Shown here: in pieces, positions 30,568 through 39,245 of the stretch | Position numbering within the stretch: position 1 is the stretch's first letter | Layout of the letters: each line of letters opens with the position of its first letter | From: Coemansia sp. RSA 487 | Taxonomy: Eukaryota > Kickxellomycota > Kickxellomycetes > Kickxellales > Kickxellaceae | NCBI GenBank assembly: GCA_027577595.1 | Contig: JANBRJ010000033.1 | Coordinates: forward strand, 1-64,000 | Reading direction: 5' to 3' | DNA length: 64,000 nt | Notes under the pieces: generated by a model | Seen by the model: the letters and a program-made list of their open reading frames with translations, nothing else | What the model was told of the DNA's origin: nothing | The model's database searches: none | Position numbers and translations under genes: made by a program

Positions 30568-32213
30568 TTTTATAGGTGGTAAGATGTACAAATAAAATTA
30601 TGCTTAAAGTAGAAAAGGTAACGAAGAGAAAAGCTGTGTCCATCTTCCTTTGTGCCGAATTGTATATTTTATGAAGAAATATCCACCCTATCTGCGTAAG
30701 CTGAGCCTTTGTGGAGCTTTTTATTAGATTAAAGTGAACATATGTTGGTGCTATAAAGGCGGCTTGTATTGTAACAAAGAAAATCTATGCTTTGTACGCT
30801 GGCTTCCACAATAAAATTAACAGCAGGTTGCAACAAAAAGGCAGCTCAAAGAAGTATACATTTTTCAAACGGTTCATGAGCTTGTATCAAAACATATACT
30901 AGATAATACGACTACGATGTAGTACCTATTATTGAAAAAAGCTCGTCAAAGAAGTGCACCAATGTGTCGAGGGAGGGAATGAAAACAGAAAGTTGGCTAT
31001 TGAGGATTTCTTTTTCCCCGAAAAAGAAAAGGCTACGGCCAAGCACATTTGTAAAAGAAAAAAATACAAAGTCGAGCAGACATCTTCCACAAGTCACGAT
31101 GGCGCAACTGAATACTTCAACTGGAGAGAGGAAGGAACAACTACGACAAAATGTTGTTGTATATCTAGCAAGCGCAGATACCAATCTATCTCGATATTCC
31201 TGTTTAGTCGACAGACAAATATGTGAAGGTAGATGTTGTATGTGGCAAATATAGCGGACAAGATATGAGTAGTATTTAAAAAGGTATCTCAAAAAGGCTG
31301 GTTGCAAAAAAACAGAGTCTATAGCAGGGGTGGCATATTACTCCCTTAACTGTAGTTTCAGTGCACCTCATGTATTTCCCACCAACTACAGCCCCTTTAA
31401 AATACCCTATCCATTTTAAAGTCTCTAGATGCAATGCAATAATGTGCAAGCAATCAGATGCAACAGAGCAAAGATTCCTGAATTCTTGGGGATTTGTATA
31501 TGCTGGTACAAGGAAAGCATTGTCATTACCGAGTAACTCAAGCTACAGAAGGTGATACATTCACACAAACAGCACATGCCTCATTTCGGAAAGTCAATAT
31601 ACACATTTCACATGCACTTCAAGGAAAGGCTGCACGGTAAAGCAGCATAGCAACATGCGAATTTCAGAGAGAGCATGCCACGTAAAGCTTTACTCAAGTG
31701 AAATCTGGAAACAAAAAAGGTATTGTTCGTTGGAATGTAATGGATACAGCACCATCCTATTCCCACGATCTGCGATTGTACCTAATACTAGATAGACGCA
31801 TGATATTGTGGTTTATTACTTCCAATTTCCAATAAAGGACACCATCATTCTGCGTTTGTGAAAGTAGGAAAGGAGTAAAATTCACGTCGCAAGATGTATA
31901 CAAAATGCTGATGGTTGCTGTCTTTGAATGTGACCTCAGTTGCTCAATTGTTTCCTTTGATGCGGTTTTCACTCACACGAAGGAAAATACCAAATAGTGA
32001 TTGATATTCTGCTATAACATGGGACAAAACAGTTTTCTGGTTAGCTTGGGCTGGCCATGCGCATATGTGATCGAGGAAGAGCCTTACAAAAAGGCGAACG
32101 ATTTCCTTGGATAAATTAAATATGTTTCCAATATTTCCCATCTATCCATTATAATAAACCACAAAAACATAATATATCACTTTAGATTTAATTGCAAACT
32201 ACCGTTTTGCAAT
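30568..32213. other. 1.6-kb region without a recognised gene
   Basis: AT-rich. Minus-strand open frames at 31757-31972 and 31944-32141 overlap and look faintly protein-like, but have no motif and no start context I trust. They could be remnants of an old gene beside the FAS1-like copy. Confidence 0.4.
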
Positions 32214-33966
32214 ATGAACATCTTTGAATCTACCATTTTTATCAAGCAAGGGCAAGCGGGTATCCGGATCACCTGCTCACCAGGATTCTCGGGCAACATC
32301 TAGGAGCTTGCTGGCTGTTTCCAGCCCGATTCTACTGCGAACACCGAGATTGAGCTCTATGCTGCATTTATTGAGCACTGCGTTAAACTCAGGCCAAGCG
32401 TTGCATCAACTGTCTTGAGCGCACTTTCTACCTATTTTGGCATCCATCTGGATGGAAAGGACATCCACGGGGTTGTCAGCGAGTATCATCTTGATATCGC
32501 AAGAGCTACATACGTTCTAAGAGCATTACTTTTGTTCTGGGATGAGCCATTCGCTCAGGACCACTATCATCGGCTTACGACGGACGGAGAAAAGTTGCTT
32601 CCCGCATTATTCTCCACTTGTGGTGCAAATGCGGTTGCCTTGTTTGGTGGCCAGCACGGCGGCAACATAAGCTGCTTGGATGAAGCACGATGACTTCTGG
32701 ATGCCTACTATCCGCTTATTGATGATCTTACCACGTCCATGTCATCGTTTGTTGATGGTATTGCAGCCGATAGTTGAGTTGCAGAAGAATTCTCTCTTGG
32801 GCTGGATGTTTTCAACTGGTTTCATCATCCGAGAATGGGTCCAAGCAACGAACACCTGCAGAATAGTCCTGTTAGCAGTGCTGTTATTGCTCTTACTCAG
32901 CTAATACATGTCATGGTGTTGTTTAAAACACTCAGCCTATCTCCTAGAGAGCTGGCTGAAAAATTCAAATGTAGGTAAAGAAAAGTATGTGTGCATATCA
33001 ATTATTGGTTATAAAACCAATAATCCGTGTCACTAATTAACATCTGCTATTTCTATTTCTATTTCTATCTCTATCTCGTTTGTAGCTGCTGTCGGACATA
33101 GCCAAGGTGTGCTTGTTGCTTCTGCCTTTGCGATGGTCACCGACGAAGCATATTTCTATGATGCGAGCAAGAAGGCTTTGGGGATTGCCCTGATACCGAG
33201 CACTTTATCTCAGAAAGCGTGCCCTATAGATGATGCAGTTGATGCCAGAGGCACAGCAGTCAAGCCCATGGTTTCTATTCAAAGTCTATCAAGACTCGAT
33301 CTGAAGTTGCGCCTATCCAAATTTAACCAAGAACAGAAAGCCACCGCTGATCATTTGCAGCTGGTAGTTATAAATACAAACAACTGCTTTGTTGTTTAGG
33401 GCAAGTTTTCGTCCGTTGCCGTTTTTGTGGACCATTTACACTTGCAAACCACTTTGTCAGACGTCAGCACACCTTCCACAATTTCTACCAAATATCTTGA
33501 GGGCACAATACCCTATCACTGTGATCTTCTCAAAAGTTCTATCAAGCTTATTCTTAGCATTGTGGAGGAGAAGGGATGAGTTCTCAATGCAGGCGATATG
33601 CGCTTTCCTGTGTACGCCTCAGACGACCAGGATATCCGCACAAAGCGCGATCTGACTAGATACCTGGTTGAAAGCGTTTGCGTTTTGCAGGTCAACTGGC
33701 CGCAGGTAATTCATTCGAGTGCAGCTTCGCACACCTTTGGCTTTGGGCCCGGCGACATCACCGGTTTCGGATATTTGGCGTATAAAAGCATCGAGGCCAG
33801 CGGTGTGCCTGTCATCTGCGCTGGCGCTTTGGCGTCTGATTCCCCACTTGTCCAGGTTAAAGACAGACCACTATTTTCGCTTAACGACGAGAAGCGGGTG
33901 TGTTTGGACCCAGCGTCTCATACACAGTTCAATTTATCCACCAACACGTACGTGTTTAACTTCTAG
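32214..33966 (+). pseudogene. Decayed fatty-acid-synthase beta (FAS1) N-terminal acyltransferase copy
   Basis: Starts at an ATG (32214) and reads as the N-terminal region of fungal FAS beta. Landmarks are STVLSALSTYFGIHLDGKDIHG, VALFGGQHGGN (the family FGGQG motif), DAYYPLIDDL, LDVFNWFHHP, SSAVIALTQLIHVMVLF, the active-site motif GHSQG, IPYHCDLLKSS, AGDMRFPVYASDD and FGPGDITGFG. An intron at 32971-33085 (GTAGGT ... TTTGTAG, phase 1) joins EKFK to SAVGHSQG. The spliced frame is 546 codons with no frame shift. Five codons are stops: 32301-32303 (TAG), 32691-32693 (TGA), 32775-32777 (TGA), 33397-33399 (TAG) and 33577-33579 (TGA). A short internal part after ALGIAL seems missing compared with yeast. 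Enoyl reductase, dehydratase and malonyl/palmitoyl transferase domains are absent. It is best read as a truncated duplicate that recently lost function. Confidence 0.85.
32971..33085 (+). other. Spliceable intron in the FAS1-like copy
   Basis: 115 bases with donor GTAGGT, a CTAAT/TTAAC branch-like site, a (TTTCTA)n pyrimidine tract and acceptor TGTAG. Its presence argues against origin by reverse transcription of mRNA. Confidence 0.7.
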
Positions 33967-34345
33967 TTATATTTAATTTTCTTTTACTAGCTAAACTTTT
34001 AGTGTTATGAAGTCTAGGTTTAGCTCTAGTGTCTCTGCATGAAGGAGATGGACTAGCAATGCGGTTCAGCCAGGATACACCCCCAACACAGCCATCAGCC
34101 ATTTACCCCGTATTTCGACTTTCAACCCTCTCCAGACAAACGTTTGCACTTTTGTCATGGTATTGCTCTCAAGGGCTAGAATAAGTTTGAAAATTACAAA
34201 TATTCAAACTTTTATAGCTGTATTCGATATAAAGAGAAAAAGATCGTGTTAGACTTGCTGTTTATAAACTTTTGTTTTATCTCTGAAACTATTCTGCACC
34301 AAACGCTTTACCATATACTCGAATGCCTTGTTTCATATTTCAGAA
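33967..34345. other. Spacer upstream of receptor-like gene
   Basis: About 380 bases, AT-rich, with promoter-like composition near its right end. No recognisable FAS sequence continues here. Confidence 0.4.
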
Positions 34346-35470
34346 ATGGCTGTCATGGATAGCCTAGGATCAGGTAGACCAATTGAAAGGCACCAGTGGA
34401 TAAATAAGGGATTGGTGTCAGTCAGCAGCATCGCGTTGTGCGGTTCAATGCTTACAATCGTGGTGTTTTTCATTCTCCTTGCGTTTAACTCACGCAGAGT
34501 AAATATACCACTAGTCAACATCACCATGGCGATTCAAAGCCTCAATACCGTGGCCCTTATACTTACAATCATTCTACTAGAGGTTAAAATTACAGCAGAT
34601 GTCTTGTGCAGTTCATTGCGCTACATCCTCTATATCTGCTACCTCACATCGATTTTCATGGCATGCGCGGTAACCATCCACCTGTGGCTAGTGATTACGA
34701 GACGCAAACTAACATTAGCAAGACGCAATGAGCGGTGGTACTACATCATTCCGCTGTCGCTTGCATTTTCGTTATCCGCTGGATTGGCTTGTATTCCAAA
34801 CAGCGCCTTCGGAATGAAAAACCGATGCACTGAAGCAGTTGTTCCTAGCCACGACTATCTGGTGATCCGCTGGTGCTTATACTACGGGTGGTTTATCATT
34901 GCCTCGGTTATATCGTTTCTCTGTATGTTCAGTGTCCTTCGCTCAGCGCGTCGACTCACGCATATGACGCATATGCACGGCCACAGCTACCAGTCCTCGA
35001 CCGAAGAGTACAGGGACGCAGTCAATGCACGCGCAAACAGCAAGCGGCTCCGATCGTTGGTGTTTTATACAATCGCATACCCGGTCATCAGCTTTGTGTG
35101 CAATTTTCCTCAGCTTTTGCAGGAGCTTTTGTCGTCAACACTGAAACGCCCTCTTGTTTGGCTGACTTTCTTTTCTAGAGTCATGCTTTTCAGCGAAGGG
35201 TTTTTTCTGGCGTTGACGTTTTTCCTCTACCCGGCAGTTATCCATTCAATACGAGATCTTACACACGAGGCTGTTCGGTACTGGGTTGTCGACCAAGAAG
35301 AGTACTGGAAAATGCAAAAAATCGAAACAAGAGGTCATCCAGTACAAGCCGAGCTTGAACAAATGCCAAGCGATAAAAAGGATGTTCAAAACTTTACATC
35401 GCGGCATGGTCGTTTCTATCACTTTGTATTGTTGCTGACACCCGAAGGAAGGCGAGCAACAAGCCTTTGA
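34346..35470 (+). CDS. Git3/cAR-like G-protein-coupled receptor
   Basis: 374 residues from the ATG at 34346 (another Met three codons on). Seven helices are visible: SVSSIALCGSMLTIVVFFILLAF (TM1), VNITMAIQSLNTVALILTIILL (TM2), YILYICYLTSIFMACAVTIHLWLVI (TM3), YYIIPLSLAFSLSAGLACIP (TM4), YYGWFIIASVISFLCMFSVLR (TM5), VFYTIAYPVISFVCNFPQLL (TM6) and FFSRVMLFSEGFFLALTFFLYP (TM7). The cytoplasmic loop between TM5 and TM6 is basic and Ser-rich, and the tail is hydrophilic. The layout is that of the Git3/glucose-receptor or cAMP-receptor-like group of fungal receptors, which signal through a G-alpha to adenylate cyclase. The ligand is unknown. Confidence 0.75.
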   Translation: MAVMDSLGSGRPIERHQWINKGLVSVSSIALCGSMLTIVVFFILLAFNSRRVNIPLVNITMAIQSLNTVALILTIILLEVKITADVLCSSLRYILYICYLTSIFMACAVTIHLWLVITRRKLTLARRNERWYYIIPLSLAFSLSAGLACIPNSAFGMKNRCTEAVVPSHDYLVIRWCLYYGWFIIASVISFLCMFSVLRSARRLTHMTHMHGHSYQSSTEEYRDAVNARANSKRLRSLVFYTIAYPVISFVCNFPQLLQELLSSTLKRPLVWLTFFSRVMLFSEGFFLALTFFLYPAVIHSIRDLTHEAVRYWVVDQEEYWKMQKIETRGHPVQAELEQMPSDKKDVQNFTSRHGRFYHFVLLLTPEGRRATSL

Positions 35471-35915
35471 CCATTTTGTTATCGCTTGTATAGTTGCAAA
35501 GTTTTATAAAGTCAAAGGAGATCCGCTGCTGCTGCTGCTGCTGCTGCAAAAAAACAGAATCCACATGGCAAGTGTTTAGATATTTCGAATATCTCCTACA
35601 AGACCGAGCCTCAAACAGTGGGCATGTGTGTAAAAATGTGGAGATATTTTTATATATGCCTTTTTCGACTAAATATGTATGTGTAAGCGAGAAATATAAT
35701 AGTCCGGGAGCACGGAATGTGTTTCTTGCAAGTGCAACCACAGCATAATAACGACTTTCTTTAGGAAACCAAAAGCAGCGGACAGCTTCTACTCTTTTTT
35801 GCTACCGCATCTGTTTGAATAATATATTTTTACATAATTCTAAAGAGATATGACGCTAGGTTGTAGTTTTTCAACTCATGATTACAGAAAACGCAGTTGG
35901 AGCAGCACTTTAGAC
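35471..35915. other. Spacer between receptor and multicopper oxidase genes
   Basis: Contains a CTG run at 35525-35547 and AT-rich promoter sequence. An in-frame ATG at 35850 lies upstream of the chosen oxidase start and would add 22 residues before the signal peptide. Confidence 0.45.
35525..35547. repeat. (CTG)7 microsatellite in an untranslated region
   Basis: Seven CTG copies just after the receptor gene; not in a recognised coding frame, unlike the CAG runs elsewhere. Confidence 0.9.
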
Positions 35916-37640
35916 ATGGCTAGGATATTCGCTTGCTTCCTTGTGGCGCTGCTTGTAGCCTGTCACGTAGATGCAGCTACCTTGGAGTACAGGTGGACCG
36001 TCGAGTGGGTGGATTACAACATGGATAACCTCTTTACACGCAAGGCAATCGGGATCAACGGGCAATGGCCGATTCCTGCGGTCGTCGGCGACTTTGGCGA
36101 TACGCTCGTTGTCCATGTCACAAACAAGCTGGAAGAAGCAACATCTCTGCATTTCCACGGGCTCTTCCAGAACGGAACAAATTACTATGACGGCGCAGTG
36201 ATGGTTACCGAATGCGGGGTCCCGCCTGGAGGATCTTTCACATATAGGGTGGAGCTGAAGCAAGCGGGCACGTACTGGATCCACAGCCACTCCAAGTCGC
36301 AGACCGCTGACGGGATGCGCATGCCGCTAGTGATCCGCGATCCACACGAGCACTACCAGTATGATGACGAGATCATCATGCCATTGCAAGACTGGTTCCA
36401 GGAGCCGGCGCCCGTGCTGATGAAGCAGTTCAATGATCCCGATCCGCACATTAGATTTCGACCAATCATTCCTTACGCAGTCATAGGAGGCAGCTGCGCA
36501 AACAGTAAGCGGCTCAACTTTGTGGCAGGCAAAACGTACCGCATAAGGTTAGCAAACATCGGATCCTCGTTTGACTTCCACTTCAGTATCGACGCCCATC
36601 CTCTGCGAGTCATCGAGGTGGACGGAGTCATGGTCAGAGAGCACTTGACTCATGGCGTGACAGTAAGCCCAGGGCAGCGTGTGTCCGTGCTGGTCACTGC
36701 GCTGGACTCGTCAGAATCAAACTACTTGTTCCACTCGGACATGTACACCGATTTGCTGGAGATGCCCAAATACAACCCTCTAAACTTCACCGGCACCATC
36801 GAGTACTCATCGGTTGCCAAAACAAGGCATGTGCGCGGATCCACTTGGACATGTGTCCTTGATCTGGATCTGGAACCGCTGGACCGCGAGCCCATCATGG
36901 AGCCTGACACGCGTGTGACGCTCAACGCGTACTCTGGGATCTTCAGCGACCAGTCCTTCCGTCACTCGTTCAATAACATCTCGTACCTGGCTCCAGAGGT
37001 GCCTACCGTACTAACCGCACTGACCACCGGAGATATGGCAATGGACCCTGAAATCTACGGTCGGCGGTCGAACACACATGTTCTGAAGCACTTGGACGTG
37101 GTCGAGGTCCAGATCAACAACTATGACTACTACTCCCACCCGTTCCACCTGCACGGCCACGTGTTCCAGATTATCGAGACTGGCAGCATTCGTGAAGGAA
37201 AGATCCATTCAAAGTCGGCACTCGACATCCCGGTCAAGCGCGATACTGTGGTGGTTCGCGGTGGAAGCTACGCTATTGTCCGGTTCCGCGCAGACAACCC
37301 AGGCGTATGGCTGTTCCACTGCCACATTGACTTCCACATCATGCTTGGGCTGCAAATGACGTTTGTCGAGGCGCCTGACAAGCTCCAGCAACAGATGAAG
37401 GCCGGCTTGCCTGATATGCACAGAGAAAACTGTATTGCGCAGGGAATCAAAACCACGGGGAACGCGGCTGGGAGAAAGGGCCTTGATATGGGCAAGATAA
37501 ATGCTGAGCTTCCGACGCCGTACCCAGACCAGTTTGAGTCGTACTATCCGCCGTCTGGCTGGGAGCTCATCTCGTACATCATCCATGGTAACAAGGACAA
37601 TGTCGAGTCGATCGCCTCGCCGAGTCACAGCTCGTCTTGA
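35916..37640 (+). CDS. Secreted multicopper oxidase (Fet3/laccase-like)
   Basis: 574 residues from the ATG at 35916, which opens a good signal peptide (ARIFACFLVALLVACHVDA). Copper sites are complete: HFHG (79-82), HSH (about 123-125), HPFHLHGH (408-415) and HCHIDFHIMLGL (468-479), with the type-1 Cys in HCH and Leu as axial residue. The first motif reads HFHG where laccases and ferroxidases usually have HWHG. DEIIMPLQDWFQE (about 151-163) matches the position of the Fet3 iron-binding acidic loop, but this is only suggestive. The C-terminus has no clear membrane anchor or GPI signal, unlike Fet3, so the product may be freely secreted. No iron permease (Ftr1) lies next to it. Substrates could be iron or phenols. 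Confidence 0.88.
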   Translation: MARIFACFLVALLVACHVDAATLEYRWTVEWVDYNMDNLFTRKAIGINGQWPIPAVVGDFGDTLVVHVTNKLEEATSLHFHGLFQNGTNYYDGAVMVTECGVPPGGSFTYRVELKQAGTYWIHSHSKSQTADGMRMPLVIRDPHEHYQYDDEIIMPLQDWFQEPAPVLMKQFNDPDPHIRFRPIIPYAVIGGSCANSKRLNFVAGKTYRIRLANIGSSFDFHFSIDAHPLRVIEVDGVMVREHLTHGVTVSPGQRVSVLVTALDSSESNYLFHSDMYTDLLEMPKYNPLNFTGTIEYSSVAKTRHVRGSTWTCVLDLDLEPLDREPIMEPDTRVTLNAYSGIFSDQSFRHSFNNISYLAPEVPTVLTALTTGDMAMDPEIYGRRSNTHVLKHLDVVEVQINNYDYYSHPFHLHGHVFQIIETGSIREGKIHSKSALDIPVKRDTVVVRGGSYAIVRFRADNPGVWLFHCHIDFHIMLGLQMTFVEAPDKLQQQMKAGLPDMHRENCIAQGIKTTGNAAGRKGLDMGKINAELPTPYPDQFESYYPPSGWELISYIIHGNKDNVESIASPSHSSS

Positions 37641-37821
37641 AAATATAGCTTATTTATTTATTTGTTTTTTTTCTACTTATTTGCTAAAATCCGATAGCAG
37701 TCACAGATATCAGCAGGAAGGAAGTGGAACATAGCAAGCTATAAATCCACCTTTTATATTATAAAGATTTAGAGCATGAGGCGTCGTGTGGAGCTGGGAA
37801 GAAGGCTTTGGTTAGTCAATT

Positions 37822-38991
37822 TCAGGAGGCTTCCTCTCCTTTTAGCGACTCTGGTCTTTGGCTTTTTGTAGTAGCCCTGTTGATCTCTGCGTTGCTATGG
37901 GCATCAACAGCATCCTTGAGACGTTGTCTACGCAGCTCCAGGCCATCCCGAGCAGCACGGGCTAGCACGCCAGCAACAATGGTGACGGCACGCAAGCTGT
38001 CGTCGTTGCATGGGATCGGATACGTGACTTTGCGCGGGTCGCAGTTTGTATCAACAATACCGACGGTTGGGATAAACGAAAGCCTGGACTCGACAAGCAT
38101 GGTCCTGGACTCGAGCGGATTAAGCGCAACAACCAGATCGGGCTTGTACGGCTTGGCCCTGCCCTCCTTCTCGGCCTCCATTTTAGCCTTCTCCTCCTTG
38201 ACCATCTTCATGTACCGGGCCTGGGAGCCCGACAAGTCCGCGCGCTTCGCCTTCTCGCTCGCTGTCTCGTAGTTTGCAAAATCGCGCGCTTCCTCGACAT
38301 CCCATGTATCGCTCGTGTACGAGGAGTTACGGCCCAGAACGGACTCGGAGTTGGTCAGCGTGCCAGCGATCCACTTGCGTGCAAAGTAATACTGGTCTGC
38401 ATGGAGTGCTGCGTCGATAGCTAGCTGGCGGTGGTCCTTGCGTACACCTGTAAACAGAATAATGCCCCCGTTGTACGCCACCTTGTTTACCAAGTGGGCG
38501 GCACGTCGAAGCGCTGCAATCGTTTTCTCGAGATTGATAATATGGATACCCTCACGCTCACCAAAAATGTACGGCAAGTTCAGCGGGTTCCAAAGCGACG
38601 CTGAGTGGCCCAAATGCACCCCAGCTGCCATCATCGCCTCCAGCGTTACATTGCTGCTTGTATAGTCCAACATTCCTGGCTCCCGAAAGAGCCCTGTTTG
38701 ATACGTTCCAGTTCTCTGGAACACTGGTGTCAGCTTACGCAGCTGCTTAAGTACTTGTTTGCGCTGCCGTAACGTTTGGGCTCTCGATGACTTTACTCGC
38801 ACTTTACCGCCCGCTGAAGAATCATCTACTGGTGGCTGCATTGCCAGATCGTTGTTGCCTTTTGAACCGGATTGCGTGTCGGTCATCAGTAGTCGCATCG
38901 CTTTCTGATTGGCCATGCAGAGACTGCCGATTCTATCAGAGACAGCGGTGAATGTTAGCACGCTGCGAAAGCTGCTTCTGAGAGAAAACAT
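37822..38991 (-). CDS. MRP4: Mitochondrial small-subunit ribosomal protein uS2m
   Basis: 389 residues. A basic, Ser/Arg-rich N-terminus (SLRSSFRSVLTFTAVSDRIG) fits a mitochondrial targeting peptide. The uS2 core starts near residue 110: LEAMMAAGVHLGHSASLWNPLNLPYIFGEREGIHIINLEKTIAALRRA. Then come GGIILFTGVRKDHRQLAIDAA, YYFARKWIAGTLTN, PDLVVALNPLES, IPTVGIVDTNCDPRKVTYPIPCNDDSLRAV, the diagnostic bacterial-type S2 segments. A charged insertion of about 60 residues lies between the two halves (EKAKRADLSGSQARYMKMVKEEKAKMEAEKEG) and may form a helix on the ribosome surface. It is close in layout to yeast Mrp4. It is tail-to-tail with the oxidase gene, with about 180 bases between stops. Confidence 0.93.
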   Translation of the reverse strand: MFSLRSSFRSVLTFTAVSDRIGSLCMANQKAMRLLMTDTQSGSKGNNDLAMQPPVDDSSAGGKVRVKSSRAQTLRQRKQVLKQLRKLTPVFQRTGTYQTGLFREPGMLDYTSSNVTLEAMMAAGVHLGHSASLWNPLNLPYIFGEREGIHIINLEKTIAALRRAAHLVNKVAYNGGIILFTGVRKDHRQLAIDAALHADQYYFARKWIAGTLTNSESVLGRNSSYTSDTWDVEEARDFANYETASEKAKRADLSGSQARYMKMVKEEKAKMEAEKEGRAKPYKPDLVVALNPLESRTMLVESRLSFIPTVGIVDTNCDPRKVTYPIPCNDDSLRAVTIVAGVLARAARDGLELRRQRLKDAVDAHSNAEINRATTKSQRPESLKGEEAS

Positions 38992-39245
38992 GTTCCTCCC
39001 TTATCTAAGCTCCCTTGTGGTTGTTTTCTAAATAAGATGCAAATTAGAAATCACGAAAACATAAAACATTCAAAAACAAAAAAATTGACGTAAAGGGAGG
39101 AAGAATTTGAAAATTTGGGCTTATCTCTTTTTGTTTTTTTTTGTTTTTAGCTGGCTGTAAATAGTAATCAATAGATTGATCAAGTGTGGATCAATTCAGT
39201 TGTGGAGAATGAAATACATTAGCAGGTGAGCGAAAGGTGAAAAAG

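Noticed and set aside
32214-33966. Alternative genetic code to explain the stops in the FAS1-like copy
   Set aside because: TAG and TGA end other clear genes in this window normally (for example 1202, 11040 and 20827), so genome-wide reassignment is excluded.
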